From the NCBI GenBank assembly GCA_921293015.1, contig OV121091.1, positions 40,842,839-40,906,838 of the forward strand: 64,000 bases of DNA, given 5' to 3'. The translations under genes were made by a program, and so were the position numbers. The notes below the pieces were generated by a model. The model made no database searches. It was given only the letters and a program-made list of their open reading frames with translations, and was not told the origin of the DNA. Below are positions 54,444-64,000 of the stretch, piece by piece. This stretch comes from Phorcus lineatus. Lineage: Eukaryota; Mollusca; Gastropoda; Trochida; Trochidae. The first letter of the stretch is position 1. Each line of letters opens with the position of its first letter.

Positions 54444-55062
54444 GAAACATGTCAAAGATCATAGAGTCAAAAATGACTATTGGTGTAAATTCTGTGGTAT
54501 GTTCTTTCATGATGACCAGAGTTTTCAGAAACACATTGAATTCCATTTAAGATTGAAAGCATATGAATGTAACATTTGTCACAAGTACTTTAAAACAATA
54601 ACCACCGCAAAAATTCATGTAAACACAGATTGTGGGAAGACGGATAACAAAAAACAAAAATCCAAAAGTGTCCTATCGAGTAATGAGTCTGTTGCTCACA
54701 TCGATTACTCCTCTGGTAAATTTTATTGCAAGTGTTCAATATGTGGGAAGGAATTCACTAACATACATCTCTTTGATAAACATGTGCAGGTTGAGGAAGG
54801 TTCAGTGAAGTGTCATGTCTGTTGTGCAACTTTTGATTCAAAAGGAAAATTAGCTGAGCATATGGAAAACCATTTCAAATGTGAAATCTGTCATAAATCA
54901 TTTGATAAGAAAAGGAGTTACATCAATCATAAAAGTAGCCATAATCGTGTTCTTCCTCCCAAAAATGCTAAGTGTAAAATTTGTGGACGGATTTTATCAA
55001 GCTTATCAATCCTAAAAATATTTGTTAAGAATAGACCATATTTTTTTGTTTTAAAAATTTAA
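54435..55062 (+). CDS. Zinc-finger ORF segment 4 (C-terminal fingers)
   Basis: Read one frame over from the preceding segment, open from 54435 (LYKKHVKDHRVKNDYWCKFC). Fingers: CKFCGMFFHDDQSFQKHIEF, CNICHKYFKTITTAKIHV (last ligand Cys), CSICGKEFTNIHLFDKHVQ (incomplete), CHVCCATFDSKGKLAEHMEN, CEICHKSFDKKRSYINHKSS, then CKICGRILSSLSILKI, which breaks off before its histidines. The stop TAA is at 55060-55062. Confidence 0.7.
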
Positions 55063-55589
55063 TAACCAACATTCTCTCGCAAAAGAGTTACTCCTTCATA
55101 AATTCCATTTGCTATCTCCTGTCCTAAACAAAGCAATTTCTAGGGTTTCCAGCAGGTTCCCTATTGGCAATTTCTTGCAACACAAATTATCAGCAAATTT
55201 TCAGGCAATGAAAATACCTCATGCATAGATTGCATATTTATTATCACCGTTTAAAACAATGATGTTGATTGAACAACTTACCTAGTCATATAGACCTGAG
55301 AAACGCTAGTATTAGAACAGAGGATATTATAGGAATTTATTATTGAGCTACCTCTGTGAAGATAACTGTTATAATTTACCATATCTGTGATTATCTTTAT
55401 CAAATATTGACCTACATCTTGGATTGTCCTTCATCTTTTAAAAAGTATGTGCCAGAAATATAGGTGATGGTGATGGTGATTAGTTTTTAACGCTGCTGTT
55501 TATTTGCTTTCAAAGATTATACATTTCTAGTCAAGAAATGCTCTACTTGTAACTGGCTACTTGGGAATAAATTACTTTAGTTACATATC

Positions 55590-55881
55590 TGGAAGAGAAT
55601 GGTGGAGTGCTTGTCATTTCTGAAACAGAACGGAAAAAGAAAGTCAAACCCTCCAAACCTGAACTCATACCCTCCCAACAGGAAGCAAACACTGTGGAAT
55701 AGATAATGTGTCATTAGGAATGGAGACTAAGCTGCTAAACAGTGACAGGAGCATGCGTAAAGGAACTCATATTACCCAAAATGGACAACAAATAAACTCC
55801 AAGCCTTGCTTTCAGTCTAGCAAAATGGTGGTTACAGACTACGAACAGGCTTTTGATGATAATGTTTCCTGTAACCCATGA
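55590..55881 (+). pseudogene. Possible remnant of zinc-finger gene linker sequence
   Basis: Two adjoining frames look like protein: ENGGVLVISETERKKKVKPS...SQQEANTVE (stop at about 55698), then, one frame over, IDNVSLGMETKLLNSDRSMR...QAFDDNVSCNP ending TGA near 55881. The composition (Ser/Lys/Asn/Glu) resembles linkers of the locus just upstream. No finger is present, so the assignment is by proximity and composition only. Confidence 0.35.
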
Positions 55882-56181
55882 AATATAGGGATGTAGCACA
55901 TAATCCTCCAACTGTAAACACAGGTTAACCGTAATTAAACAGCAAATTCATACAGTCCCACTAGGGAACAAAGCTTGGCAGTGAAACTCATGCACATAGA
56001 TTTGAAGGTTTTTACAGTTGGAGGCTTAAGTGCTACACGTGTCAAAGTTAAGGTAAGGTAAGGTAAAGTAAAGGAAAAATAACTGTGAAAGTACTTTATA
56101 TGTGCTCCTGACTTGTCACAAATAGTTTATTGACTTTTTGCAGTGTTTGCTTCCTGTTGGGAGGATATGAATTCAGGTTTT
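55656..56181. repeat. Imperfect inverted repeat
   Basis: Outer arms: aaacctgaactcataccctcccaacaggaagcaaacactg (55656-55693) against the complement of 56138-56181. Inner arms: tgtagcacataatcctccaactg (55890-55923) against the complement of 56009-56043. The order of arms is mirror-like, so this may be an old inverted duplication or a foldback element. Written motifs are split across mismatches. Confidence 0.6.
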
Positions 56182-57425
56182 GGGGTTTTTATTTCCTATT
56201 TTGCTGATATGTCTTCTGTTTTTGTGTATATTTATTGAGTTTTTGAGATTTGTTTGCCATTTGTATGGTTGGCCGTTAACAAGAGCTTCTTCAGGATAAC
56301 AAACATGAAGAAACATATTTATGTTGACACAGTTGATGATGATGATGGTAATGTTTGTGATCATGATGCGATGATGGTATTGTTATTCAGCTCTTTTGAT
56401 GTTAATGACAAGGATGACATTGGTGGTTATGTGATTAAAAATATTGATGACAATGATGGTATTAACATGTTGATGTCGGCTGTGATGGTTACAGTTATTG
56501 CGATGCGAGCATGGCAACACACCCAGACAAATGAAGATGTTGACAGTTATATTGTCAATTCGGTTGCTGGTGCTGTTGATTACACAAGTAACTGTTCTTA
56601 TGAATGTTGATCGGAATATATTAAAAGAACTAGTGATAATTGATAAATAACGGTATTGCTGAATATTTTAATGGAAATTACCTTGTTACATAGAAACATT
56701 GATAATTTTGATAATGATGTAATTATTGTTATAATTGAGTGTTACAAAACTCTCCTCTATCAAAGTGCATTTTAAAAGTTGGACCTTCTCTCTCAATGGT
56801 ATATTTCGAAAACACAACACATGCCAGCTGGGAAATGAACCAAGAAGGAAGGAGGTCACAACCTGTGAGTTTAGAACATGGCATTACCGTCTTGATGACG
56901 CTGTAATACTGGCCTTGTACCATTGAAATTAATTAGCTATAATTGTGAGTATGACATATATGTAACGACAATGTCGAATGATATGGCATTTAAGAACATA
57001 TGACAAGTGACTGTAACCGATGTAAAATACATGTATGTTGTAAATACCTTTTATGTCCGAACTTAAAATGCAGTGTGAAAAGCCTTGCTTCATATACTAA
57101 ATGAGCCATTTCGAATCCGTGCAAACTGGTTAGTCAGAACTATTCGATCTTTACTTTTGATATTTAATATACTTAATTTTCTATGATTTAAAAGGCTGAT
57201 CTTGTTTTCCTACTAGATTTTAGTGGAAGAACTGACAGAACACTCAGCCCTCCATCTCATTCTCTATTTCTTGTTGTTTACAATGGTCTTCCATTTACAC
57301 ACTTAAAGCAGTGCGAAACACATAGGAAGCGGCCTTAAAAGACCTGATTGTGCCCCAGTACAGTCATGACATGATTGTACCTTGCATCCAGAATGGAACA
57401 GTTAAATAGGAATTTAGTTGTGTAC

Positions 57426-57431
57426 TTTATT
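57426..57431 (-). terminator. SLC28A3: Candidate poly(A) signal of SLC28-like gene
   Basis: TTTATT on plus (AATAAA on minus) about 490 bases beyond the tentative stop at 57923. It is one of few such hexamers in this interval. Confidence 0.3.
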
Positions 57432-57922
57432 TAAGAATGTATTAACATGCTTTTATTATCTCTAGTTAATATATTAAGAAGCGATATAAAAGGCCATGTT
57501 TATGACTAAATTAACGTTTTAGAAATAATTTTCTAGAAATCCCCGGACGAAGGTTTTCCATGTTCTTTTAACACAAAATCTATACCTGTGTCCAGATATT
57601 ATATAAATTATAATATATGTCTCTCTAATCCTTACCGCAACGACCTGTTCACCTTATTATTTGCTGATATCAATCATTATTTTTTACGAAGTCCTTTCAT
57701 CAAGGTTTAAACATTCTGATCGCCTCGATGATTTGCATTTTTTTGTCAACTCGATTTTACGATGGTTTCTCAGTCAAATCCGTGTGCCAAAAAAGCGACA
57801 GATTGCTTGCTGCAATCCCGACACATGAAGAACTTTTAACTTGGATAAAGAAGAATAGAGATCTGATGAAATGTATTGCTTTTCGTGCAGTTAATGAGTA
57901 TTCCGTCTTCTGTCATGAGACG

Positions 57923-60900
57923 TCATTCATAAGCCTTGAAAAATAGTCCTGCAAAGGAAAGAAACATATTGGTATATGAATATGATTGCAATATTTCATG
58001 AGGATATGACTGACTTGGGTTGAATTGAATGTATTTCTATGACGTTGTGAAGGATACTGGACAAGACCAGTCGTTCAAATTTATTTGATTTGAATGCATG
58101 CCAAATAAGCCATGCGCCACAAATCTGAGCGTGAAACAAACCATTTCTATTGTAAGCGAACGTAAAAGACCCAACTGTGCTCAGTTTAAAGATTATTCAT
58201 GTATTTTCAATCTGGATGTTGAATTCCGAAAATCTAATAATATTGGTGGCTACACTGTACACGAGAATGACAGATTCTGAGTTCCATAATGATGACACAC
58301 ATTCTTCTATTCAACGTTAATTACACAAGTATAAATCTGATATGTCAAACCACATGGTTTCATTGAAGAATAGATACATGAAGAGCAAAATACGGTTGTG
58401 GAAATATTCACCTGATTCATAAAAAATCTATTAAAAAAAAATCTTTATTATATGCAGAATGTACAAATAGCTCCAATTAAATTATCTATATTTGTTTATA
58501 TTTCATAACTTTATTTCGAATAATTAATTCAAACGTTGAATTTAAAGTTTTCTCCTTTTTTGGTCCGGAGATATATGATATGCACCTACCGGCAATACAG
58601 GCAGTTAGAAAGCAAGCAACGTTGCCTGCGATCATACACCTGAAGACTATTGAAGCAAGAACAGACTTCTTGGAGGGAGCCAGTACTGTCAGCCCTCCCA
58701 GGTATATACCTATAGACCCGAAGTTTGAGAAACCGCAAAGGGCATAGGTGGAAATCACTTCAGAGCGTTTCTGAAAACATCATCAACAGCATGAAAACTT
58801 TTTGTAAGCGTAGATACAGTGGTAGAGTTTTGAGGGGTGTTAAACTCACTACCATGGCAACGCCAAGGAAAATGAAAACAATCAATAAATGAAACATATG
58901 AAATATATAAGATAATATCCCCTTTCCAATATTGTCTATATGAGTCTATTGACGTAGGAGAGAGAAGATATTATCAACCATATTTTATATGATATTGAAT
59001 ATTGAGTATTTTCACTTCCCTGTGGGACAAAGTATTTCTGAAAAGGAAAGAGTCTTATATCAGTAATGCCTAACACTTCTATTCCTGAATGTACTCTTTA
59101 CTGCTAACTTCCTCGGTTCAATATAAATTAAACTACAAACTCAAGTTTGTAGAGGAACTTCCCCTCTACCAAGCAAGGCATGTGCATTTTTTAGTTTTTT
59201 CCCCCTTGACTCTTGAGCCTATAAGGTTTAAAGATAAAGCGTGTCGTAGCTAATATAGCCTTCATATCCACGTGCTCTTATATTTGTATAAAAAAAACAA
59301 AATTACATTGTTCGTCACCAGAGGTCCTGCTATCATTCCCCTGTGATGGCATTACGTGATTATGTAGCCGCATTGTGATGTCTTTTTGTTGCCCATGGCA
59401 GGGCGTTGTGCACAATCTAGTTCTACTGCCTCTCCTAGGAGATATCGTTTGATCATACACAAATGAATCTCCTATAGAAAATTCATCATCTTCATGTATA
59501 TTAGCAAGCACCTAGTTAGTAAGGAAGAAAAACTGACCGTCAAGAAGCCCCTAGCCAGAGTGGTGTTCCATTGAGTTAAGACAACACTGTTTCCCTCCAT
59601 GTACCAGTTCCCCGTCTCATTGTAGAGCGAGGTGTAGTTGAGCCAGGTCACCCTGTTGTTCAGCATCTCCGTCAGGGCTTGGTAGGCGATGAACTCGTTC
59701 GTGAAGGTCTTGATGCCAACCAACTCCGCCACCTGCTTACAGTTCTCCGTGTCGGTCCCCATTAACAGCGCCACGGGGTACAGCAGGTACGAGCAGATCA
59801 TCTGTGTGGAGAGGAGTTAAATCGCAATTCTAATTATTCCCTTTTAAGCATACGATATACAACATTATTGCCGGAGTTTCATTATCGTCACTATTAACAT
59901 ATTATAAATTCCCCATTGTCCGACCTCGAACATACTACGGGAAGGTCATCTCAAGTGTTATAAAATCTTATTTTTTCATGTACGAGCACCTTGCCTCTTA
60001 GGTCTCGGTCCTCATCAGTAATTCGGGATTCATTTTCACGTCACGTCATTCTTGAGTCAATTCTTCCCTTTTAAATTAAGTTACAAATATTGATGGAAAC
60101 AGAATTGAATTCCTTGGACCACTGTGTTTAAATAAGTTAAGACGAAAAAGTAATCAAAATGTAACATATGAATACTTTTGACTTGACTAAAGACACCTTT
60201 TTCGATTGAGAAAAATCAGGAATTTGTTTTCTTAACTATAAGCACCACTTTTGAAACCCTTTTGAACACAAAACGAGTTCATGATAAATGTTAGCCAGAA
60301 TATGTTGTGATAATTCTTTATATTCAGTACCTCGAAGGAGAGATCGATGCCGACACGCCCACCAAGCCAGGACAGAGTAGCGTTGACGAAGGCGAGAAGA
60401 GCAAGGAAGGCGATCAGGTTGACCAATATAGTCCCGATCAGCTGGATAGAGTCGTGGGCGCCCATAGACGCAGCCTCGATCAGGTTCCGTCCGGGTCTGA
60501 GGTGAAAGCGCATTGGTGACAAGCATGTTTCTCTACAGGGCATTTATACTAACTCGTTTTCCCCCATTTAGATTCCATCATTTTCTTCTCGAGCTTTCCT
60601 TGTTTCTTTCCTTGTTTATGCTCATGTTCAAGAGATATTTCCTGAAGACATTAGAAAACCTGAAGATCTGGCAATCTTCAGATCTAGTCTGAAGACCATT
60701 CTCTTTAGCAGAGCATATGGCTGAGCGCACATGAACAGAAGCCTGGATATGTTTTGTGCTTTATAAATTCCTAGTTTTCAATTAAAGTATGAGATAGACC
60801 TATATGGCATATATTTGATAACGTACGGTTTTGAAGTGACAAAATATTCCTCGTTGACCTCCTGCGTTGCTTCTGTTTCGGGACAGAGTAGTTTGGAGAC

Positions 60901-63900
60901 GGCTAAGGAAGCTGGAGCCGACATTACAGAGGCTGAGAGCAGATGATTAGCCGGAACCTGTAGTACATAGAAGTGAAGCAACACTCTCGAACAAGTACAC
61001 CTGGCATTTATGAATTGTTGAATGTGATAATTTTATCCTTTTTACGGATTTTAAACAAAATATATTACTATATACATATAATCTTAATCATTCATTGTTG
61101 TGACCTTTTGAACATTTTTATGATTTTAGTCTGTCATAACTTCTAACAGGGGTGGCTCAACTTTTATGGTTTTGTATGTATTGTAAATATGTAATGTTTG
61201 AGGTGGGACTTAAATAAACAATCTGTCTGTCTGTCTATGATAAACAAGCATTTCGCCGTTGCATCGGCGTTGTAAGGACCTCATCACGATTAATCATATA
61301 ATTGAATTTGAAATTTGCGGCGACGTCGACATCAAAAATAAAAGAGCGTTAAATTGACGGTAGGATTTGTACATTATTGCGGTTGTCAAAGTTTCTCTTT
61401 TGATAGATATTGATGAAGCAGTGTTATACATGTGTCGGCGCCGGGAGTTAACATTAACACTGGCAAGCCAAATCATAAAATCAATTTAGCTGCACATGGC
61501 AGGTTATTACATTTTTTAGCGCAGGGTGTCACAAAAATGTTTGTTACAAATGTTCAATTACAAATTAGAATTAGACTTACCGTCTTCGTTAATGCAACAA
61601 ATTATGTTTTCAATAATTGTGAACATAATTGGAATCTAAAATGTCGTTGACAAAAACATTAACCATGTTTGGTGTTTATTCCTAAAAATTTTTAATAATC
61701 AAACGTTTATTAGAGTAAAAAATGTTTTTCATCTCGGAAATAACGCTAAAAACTAACCAAATATCAACGTCAGGACTGAACAATCCTTGACGTTGTTTCG
61801 AAGTAGAAACTTGGTTGATCGACGTCCCATCCTGAAATCAAACTATTACTGACAGCGTGTACTTGCTGGGCTCGGACCTTTCAGCCTTGCTGACTGAGGT
61901 CGGTGACGCGACAGTATCGTTCAAATGTCTACTAAATTGTTTATACTTTTTTTTCATAAACTTTATTGCAGCATTGATTCTAAGAATATAATTTTAGGCA
62001 TGCATCAAATCCAGTAAAATCATGAAAAGCACTTCACGACACTACGAAATCCATCCATTGAAAGTTTTTGCACGCGCCACACTCTTTGATAGAAAAACAT
62101 CATGTCATTGAAAGAGTGTGGTTATAAAACCTCGATGGTTAGTAACGATGACATACCCCAAAACCTATGTAGGCTCCGAGCACTGATCCTGCAATTGTAG
62201 CGAATCCTCCAGTCATCACTGCATGGAGTTCCGACTCTGTCATCGTGTCTAAGAAAGGTTCTATCACCTGTGCCGCTGACGTCTGTGAAATAATTCCATG
62301 GTGATGATTCTTTTATTTTTCTTGTGCTAGTTTAAAACATCGAAAATCTCCTGAGAAAAAATTTCACCAGCAAGTTTTAACAGTGCAATATAAAAAACTT
62401 ATTCCTTATGTAATAAAAGTTATAGCGAGGTATATAACTGAAAAATGTCTTCATAACCTATCTATGTCTTTGTGCCTGCTGTAGATCAGTTTCCAAAATT
62501 ACGTTTGAGTCATTTGCGCGCGCCAATGTCCGATTTTCGATCACAAATTACAACTAAGACCTGTTTATATTCTCTTTATTGAACTAAAAAGCTGTAAGAT
62601 AGGGATTTTCTTAAACAACAACTACTTCTCGATTGATTAACATCATAAGTAAAGTTTGACATATTTGACTCCAATAACATACTCTGTGTCTCTTGTCGTC
62701 TTATTGACCCAGAGGTCAGACTTTTCCATGTGGGAACCACAAAATGGCTATTTGATTAAGCTAAATCCGTTAATCTATAGTGATTGTTTAATGTGTTTGA
62801 ATATGAATGCATTTATATAGAGTGATGACAGCTTACATGCTGAATGTTGAACACCTAGCACCTGAACAACTAGCTCTTATTCTTTGTTCTGACCCCATTC
62901 ATCTAACATTCTTATGATGTTACCCTCTGGCAATTCCTCGGGCCGCTTTCTTTTGTTTTCAAATTAACACAAGCGATATTGCAACTAGCATGATCTGAGG
63001 GATCTATTGTTAACGCTTAAATCTTAGCTAATATTTCTTATGGCCTATATAATGTGAACTCTCACCAGACCCGCGAAGATGTTGGAAGCTGCGTTGAGCG
63101 ACTCCGCAGGCGTGGTACCGAGACAGAACCAGAGTAGTCTCCCCATGACGGATACAACGGCCTGGATGACTCCCAGATAGTAGAGGACGGAGATGATTGC
63201 GCTGAAGTACACAACCTGTGACATCACCTACAGAGGAGAGAAGGCACTTTAGTCAGTGCAATGAGAACTGAGAGATTCATTGTCTTTATATCAATACTAG
63301 GATGTTACCTCGCCACAACAATTCTTGAGACTATGATCACCTAGATTGAAATAAAGAAGGAGATGATCCAAAGGATTTTGTGTTGTTATATACACACTAT
63401 TTGGACATTATCTTTTAGCTATTTATTGAAACTGTTTTTGTGTTCTTTGAATATCGTTGCGAGTATCCTAAAAAGTCTTACAGAGATCTAGAACCTACAT
63501 ATGATCTATATAACATAAATGAAGTGCGACACGGCCGGGTTTGCTCCATGCAACTAAATCATAGAATCAGTCTACAAACTTTACAAAGCGTAATTGATAC
63601 AGGGAGCAGCGTTTATCATCAGAACAGGCCCGTCCGTGTCACTCTAATTTTGTATTTTATAACAATACAGCTAGGATACGTTTCTGATATATACATTTTA
63701 GGGTCTGGCAGTTTTAGATTTGCAGTCTGTGAAAACTACGTCAATCTAAGAAGAGTACATAAAATCCTACTTACAGTAAAAGCGAAGAAGTGGGCTCTAT
63801 GATCGTTGAAGACAAACTCAGCTCCTGCGTCCGAGTGCACCATGAACTCCGTGATGCGGTCCCCGAGCCACTTGAAGCTGAGAAAGCCCCACTCTGTCCT

Positions 63901-63963
63901 TAGTATGATATAGGCGAAGAAGAACTGTAGGACAAGACCCCAGTATACAGTGTGCCAGTTTAC
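57923..63963 (-). CDS. SLC28A3: Concentrative nucleoside transporter (CNT/SLC28), C-terminal part; 5' end outside window
   Basis: CNTs are plasma-membrane Na+ (or H+)/nucleoside symporters. Minus-strand exons with matching phases: 63963-63775, 63227-63066, 62282-62157, 60957-60827, 60496-60331, 59801-59538, 58770-58590 and a tentative last exon 57948-57923. In total 414 residues. Family landmarks: [33 protein letters not shown], the GTTPAES substrate loop with its Glu, [16 protein letters not shown], the [10 protein letters not shown] motif with the conserved Glu, LICSYL-like [22 protein letters not shown], and [16 protein letters not shown]. Three-letter subtype is uncertain: CNT3 is the nearest I recall, but invertebrate CNTs do not map cleanly. 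The terminal exon (G-LFFKAYE-stop) rests only on a good acceptor (ttcctttgcag) and phase. Upstream exons lie beyond 64000. Confidence 0.9.
60635..60724 (+). mobile_element. LINE reverse-transcriptase C-terminal tail fragment
   Basis: Reads [29 protein letters not shown] then TGA, matching the common non-LTR retrotransposon ORF end (WN.LP..IR....L..FK..LK..LF). A typical LINE tail follows ('tgtgctttataaattc'). Strongly 5'-truncated, as usual for LINE copies. It lies in an SLC28 intron, antisense to that gene. The exact clade is not decided. Confidence 0.7.
62470..62696. mobile_element. Decayed partial copy of the TTAA-type MITE
   Basis: Aligns to the right half of 20221-20697 and 50720-51197: 'ccaaaattacgtttgagt', 'gcgcgcgccaatgtccgatt', 'aagtttgacatatttgactc', and a weakened right end 'actctgtgtctctt'. 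The left half is absent. It lies in an SLC28 intron. Confidence 0.8.
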
Positions 63964-64000
63964 CTGAAACGTAATAATAGATTTTTCTTATGTTTTCAGT

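Larger units (their letters stand above)
48726..55062 (+). pseudogene. Long C2H2 zinc-finger / AT-hook gene, interrupted (decaying or with assembly indels)
   Basis: A 6.3-kb intronless coding region for a poly-zinc-finger protein of about 1,900 residues. It starts at a well-placed ATG (caacATGG, in-frame stop just upstream). Frames remain open over long stretches and change three times (within 50278-50333, 52791-52877 and 54432-54443). A MITE occupies 50720-51197. Roughly 30 C2H2 fingers are visible, plus acidic linkers and AT-hook cores (KKRRGRPRKYTK, KKQGRPRIYSR), which bind minor-groove AT DNA. Such proteins usually act as nuclear DNA-binding regulators. I do not recognise an orthologue. 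Because non-finger linkers also stay open, decay must be recent, or some frame changes are sequencing errors. The end at 55062 follows an incomplete finger, so the true C-terminus may also be lost. Confidence 0.75.
55063..57922. other. Spacer between zinc-finger locus and SLC28 gene
   Basis: Contains a possible zinc-finger-gene remnant (55590-55880), an imperfect inverted repeat (55656-56181), a SINE-head scrap near 55465-55500 ('gattagtttttaacgctgctg'), a (GGTAA)n run at 56049-56075 and an Asp-rich open frame (56254-56610) made of GATGAT-type repeats. The open frame at 57728-57946 overlaps the candidate SLC28 terminal exon on the other strand and is not recognised. Confidence 0.55.

Noticed and set aside
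48726-55062. Programmed ribosomal frameshifting to explain the three frame changes
   Set aside because: No slippery heptamer with a clear downstream structure was seen at the overlaps, and a transposon also interrupts the frame; decay or sequencing indels are simpler.
56254-56610. 118-codon Asp-rich open frame
   Set aside because: It is built from GATGAT-like simple repeats and has no domain or splice context.
59278-59511. 77-codon minus-strand frame next to an SLC28 exon
   Set aside because: It is intron sequence read through past the donor at 59537; it has no transporter-like helix and does not match the next exon's phase.

Overview
The window looks like nuclear DNA from a mollusc, most likely a marine gastropod. 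It is AT-rich, its genes have many GT-AG introns of about 0.1-4 kb, and the conserved proteins are animal-type. It also holds short interspersed repeats whose head (GTGAGTGAGTTGTTGTTTAA, a 'TTTAACGCTGC' core) resembles a repeat I recall from abalone and other gastropods. That identification rests on repeat flavour and gene content, not on a marker gene. There is no prokaryotic, viral or CRISPR-type content.

Layout. (1) 1-24,040, plus strand: the C-terminal two thirds or so of a TANC/rolling-pebbles scaffold gene. Seventeen constitutive-looking exons plus a 21-nt in-frame microexon encode a Ser/Pro-rich region, a STAND-type P-loop NTPase, ankyrin repeats, TPRs and a PDZ-ligand C-terminus (ETAL). 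Its upstream exons lie left of the window. (2) 24,041-31,350: mostly empty, with small DNA-transposon remnants and one orphan candidate terminal exon on the minus strand. (3) 31,351-36,724, minus: a complete eight-exon METTL24-like methyltransferase of 360 codons with a type II membrane anchor. (4) 36,725-41,735: spacer with a SINE and tandem repeats. (5) 41,736-43,791, minus: hexosaminidase D (GH20), two coding exons. (6) 43,792-48,725: spacer rich in MITE-like elements, including a 1.5-kb TIR element inserted in a tandem repeat. (7) 48,726-55,062, plus: a 6.3-kb, essentially intronless C2H2 zinc-finger/AT-hook ORF with about 30 fingers, broken by three frame changes and by a 474-bp TTAA-type MITE inserted exactly into a codon. 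(8) 57,923-63,963, minus: the C-terminal part of a concentrative nucleoside transporter (SLC28/CNT). Its 5' exons lie right of the window.

The genes are functionally unrelated (synaptic/cell-contact scaffold, methyltransferase, glycosidase, DNA-binding protein, transporter), as expected for animal gene order. Most of the novelty is in transposon biology: two copies each of MULE-like and TTAA-type MITEs with readable target duplications, one of which probably supplies the poly(A) signal of the METTL24-like gene and one of which splits the zinc-finger ORF. The microexon in the TANC gene is also notable. I did not find a convincing new multi-gene system. All exon joins were made by reading splice sites and frame by hand and have no transcript support.
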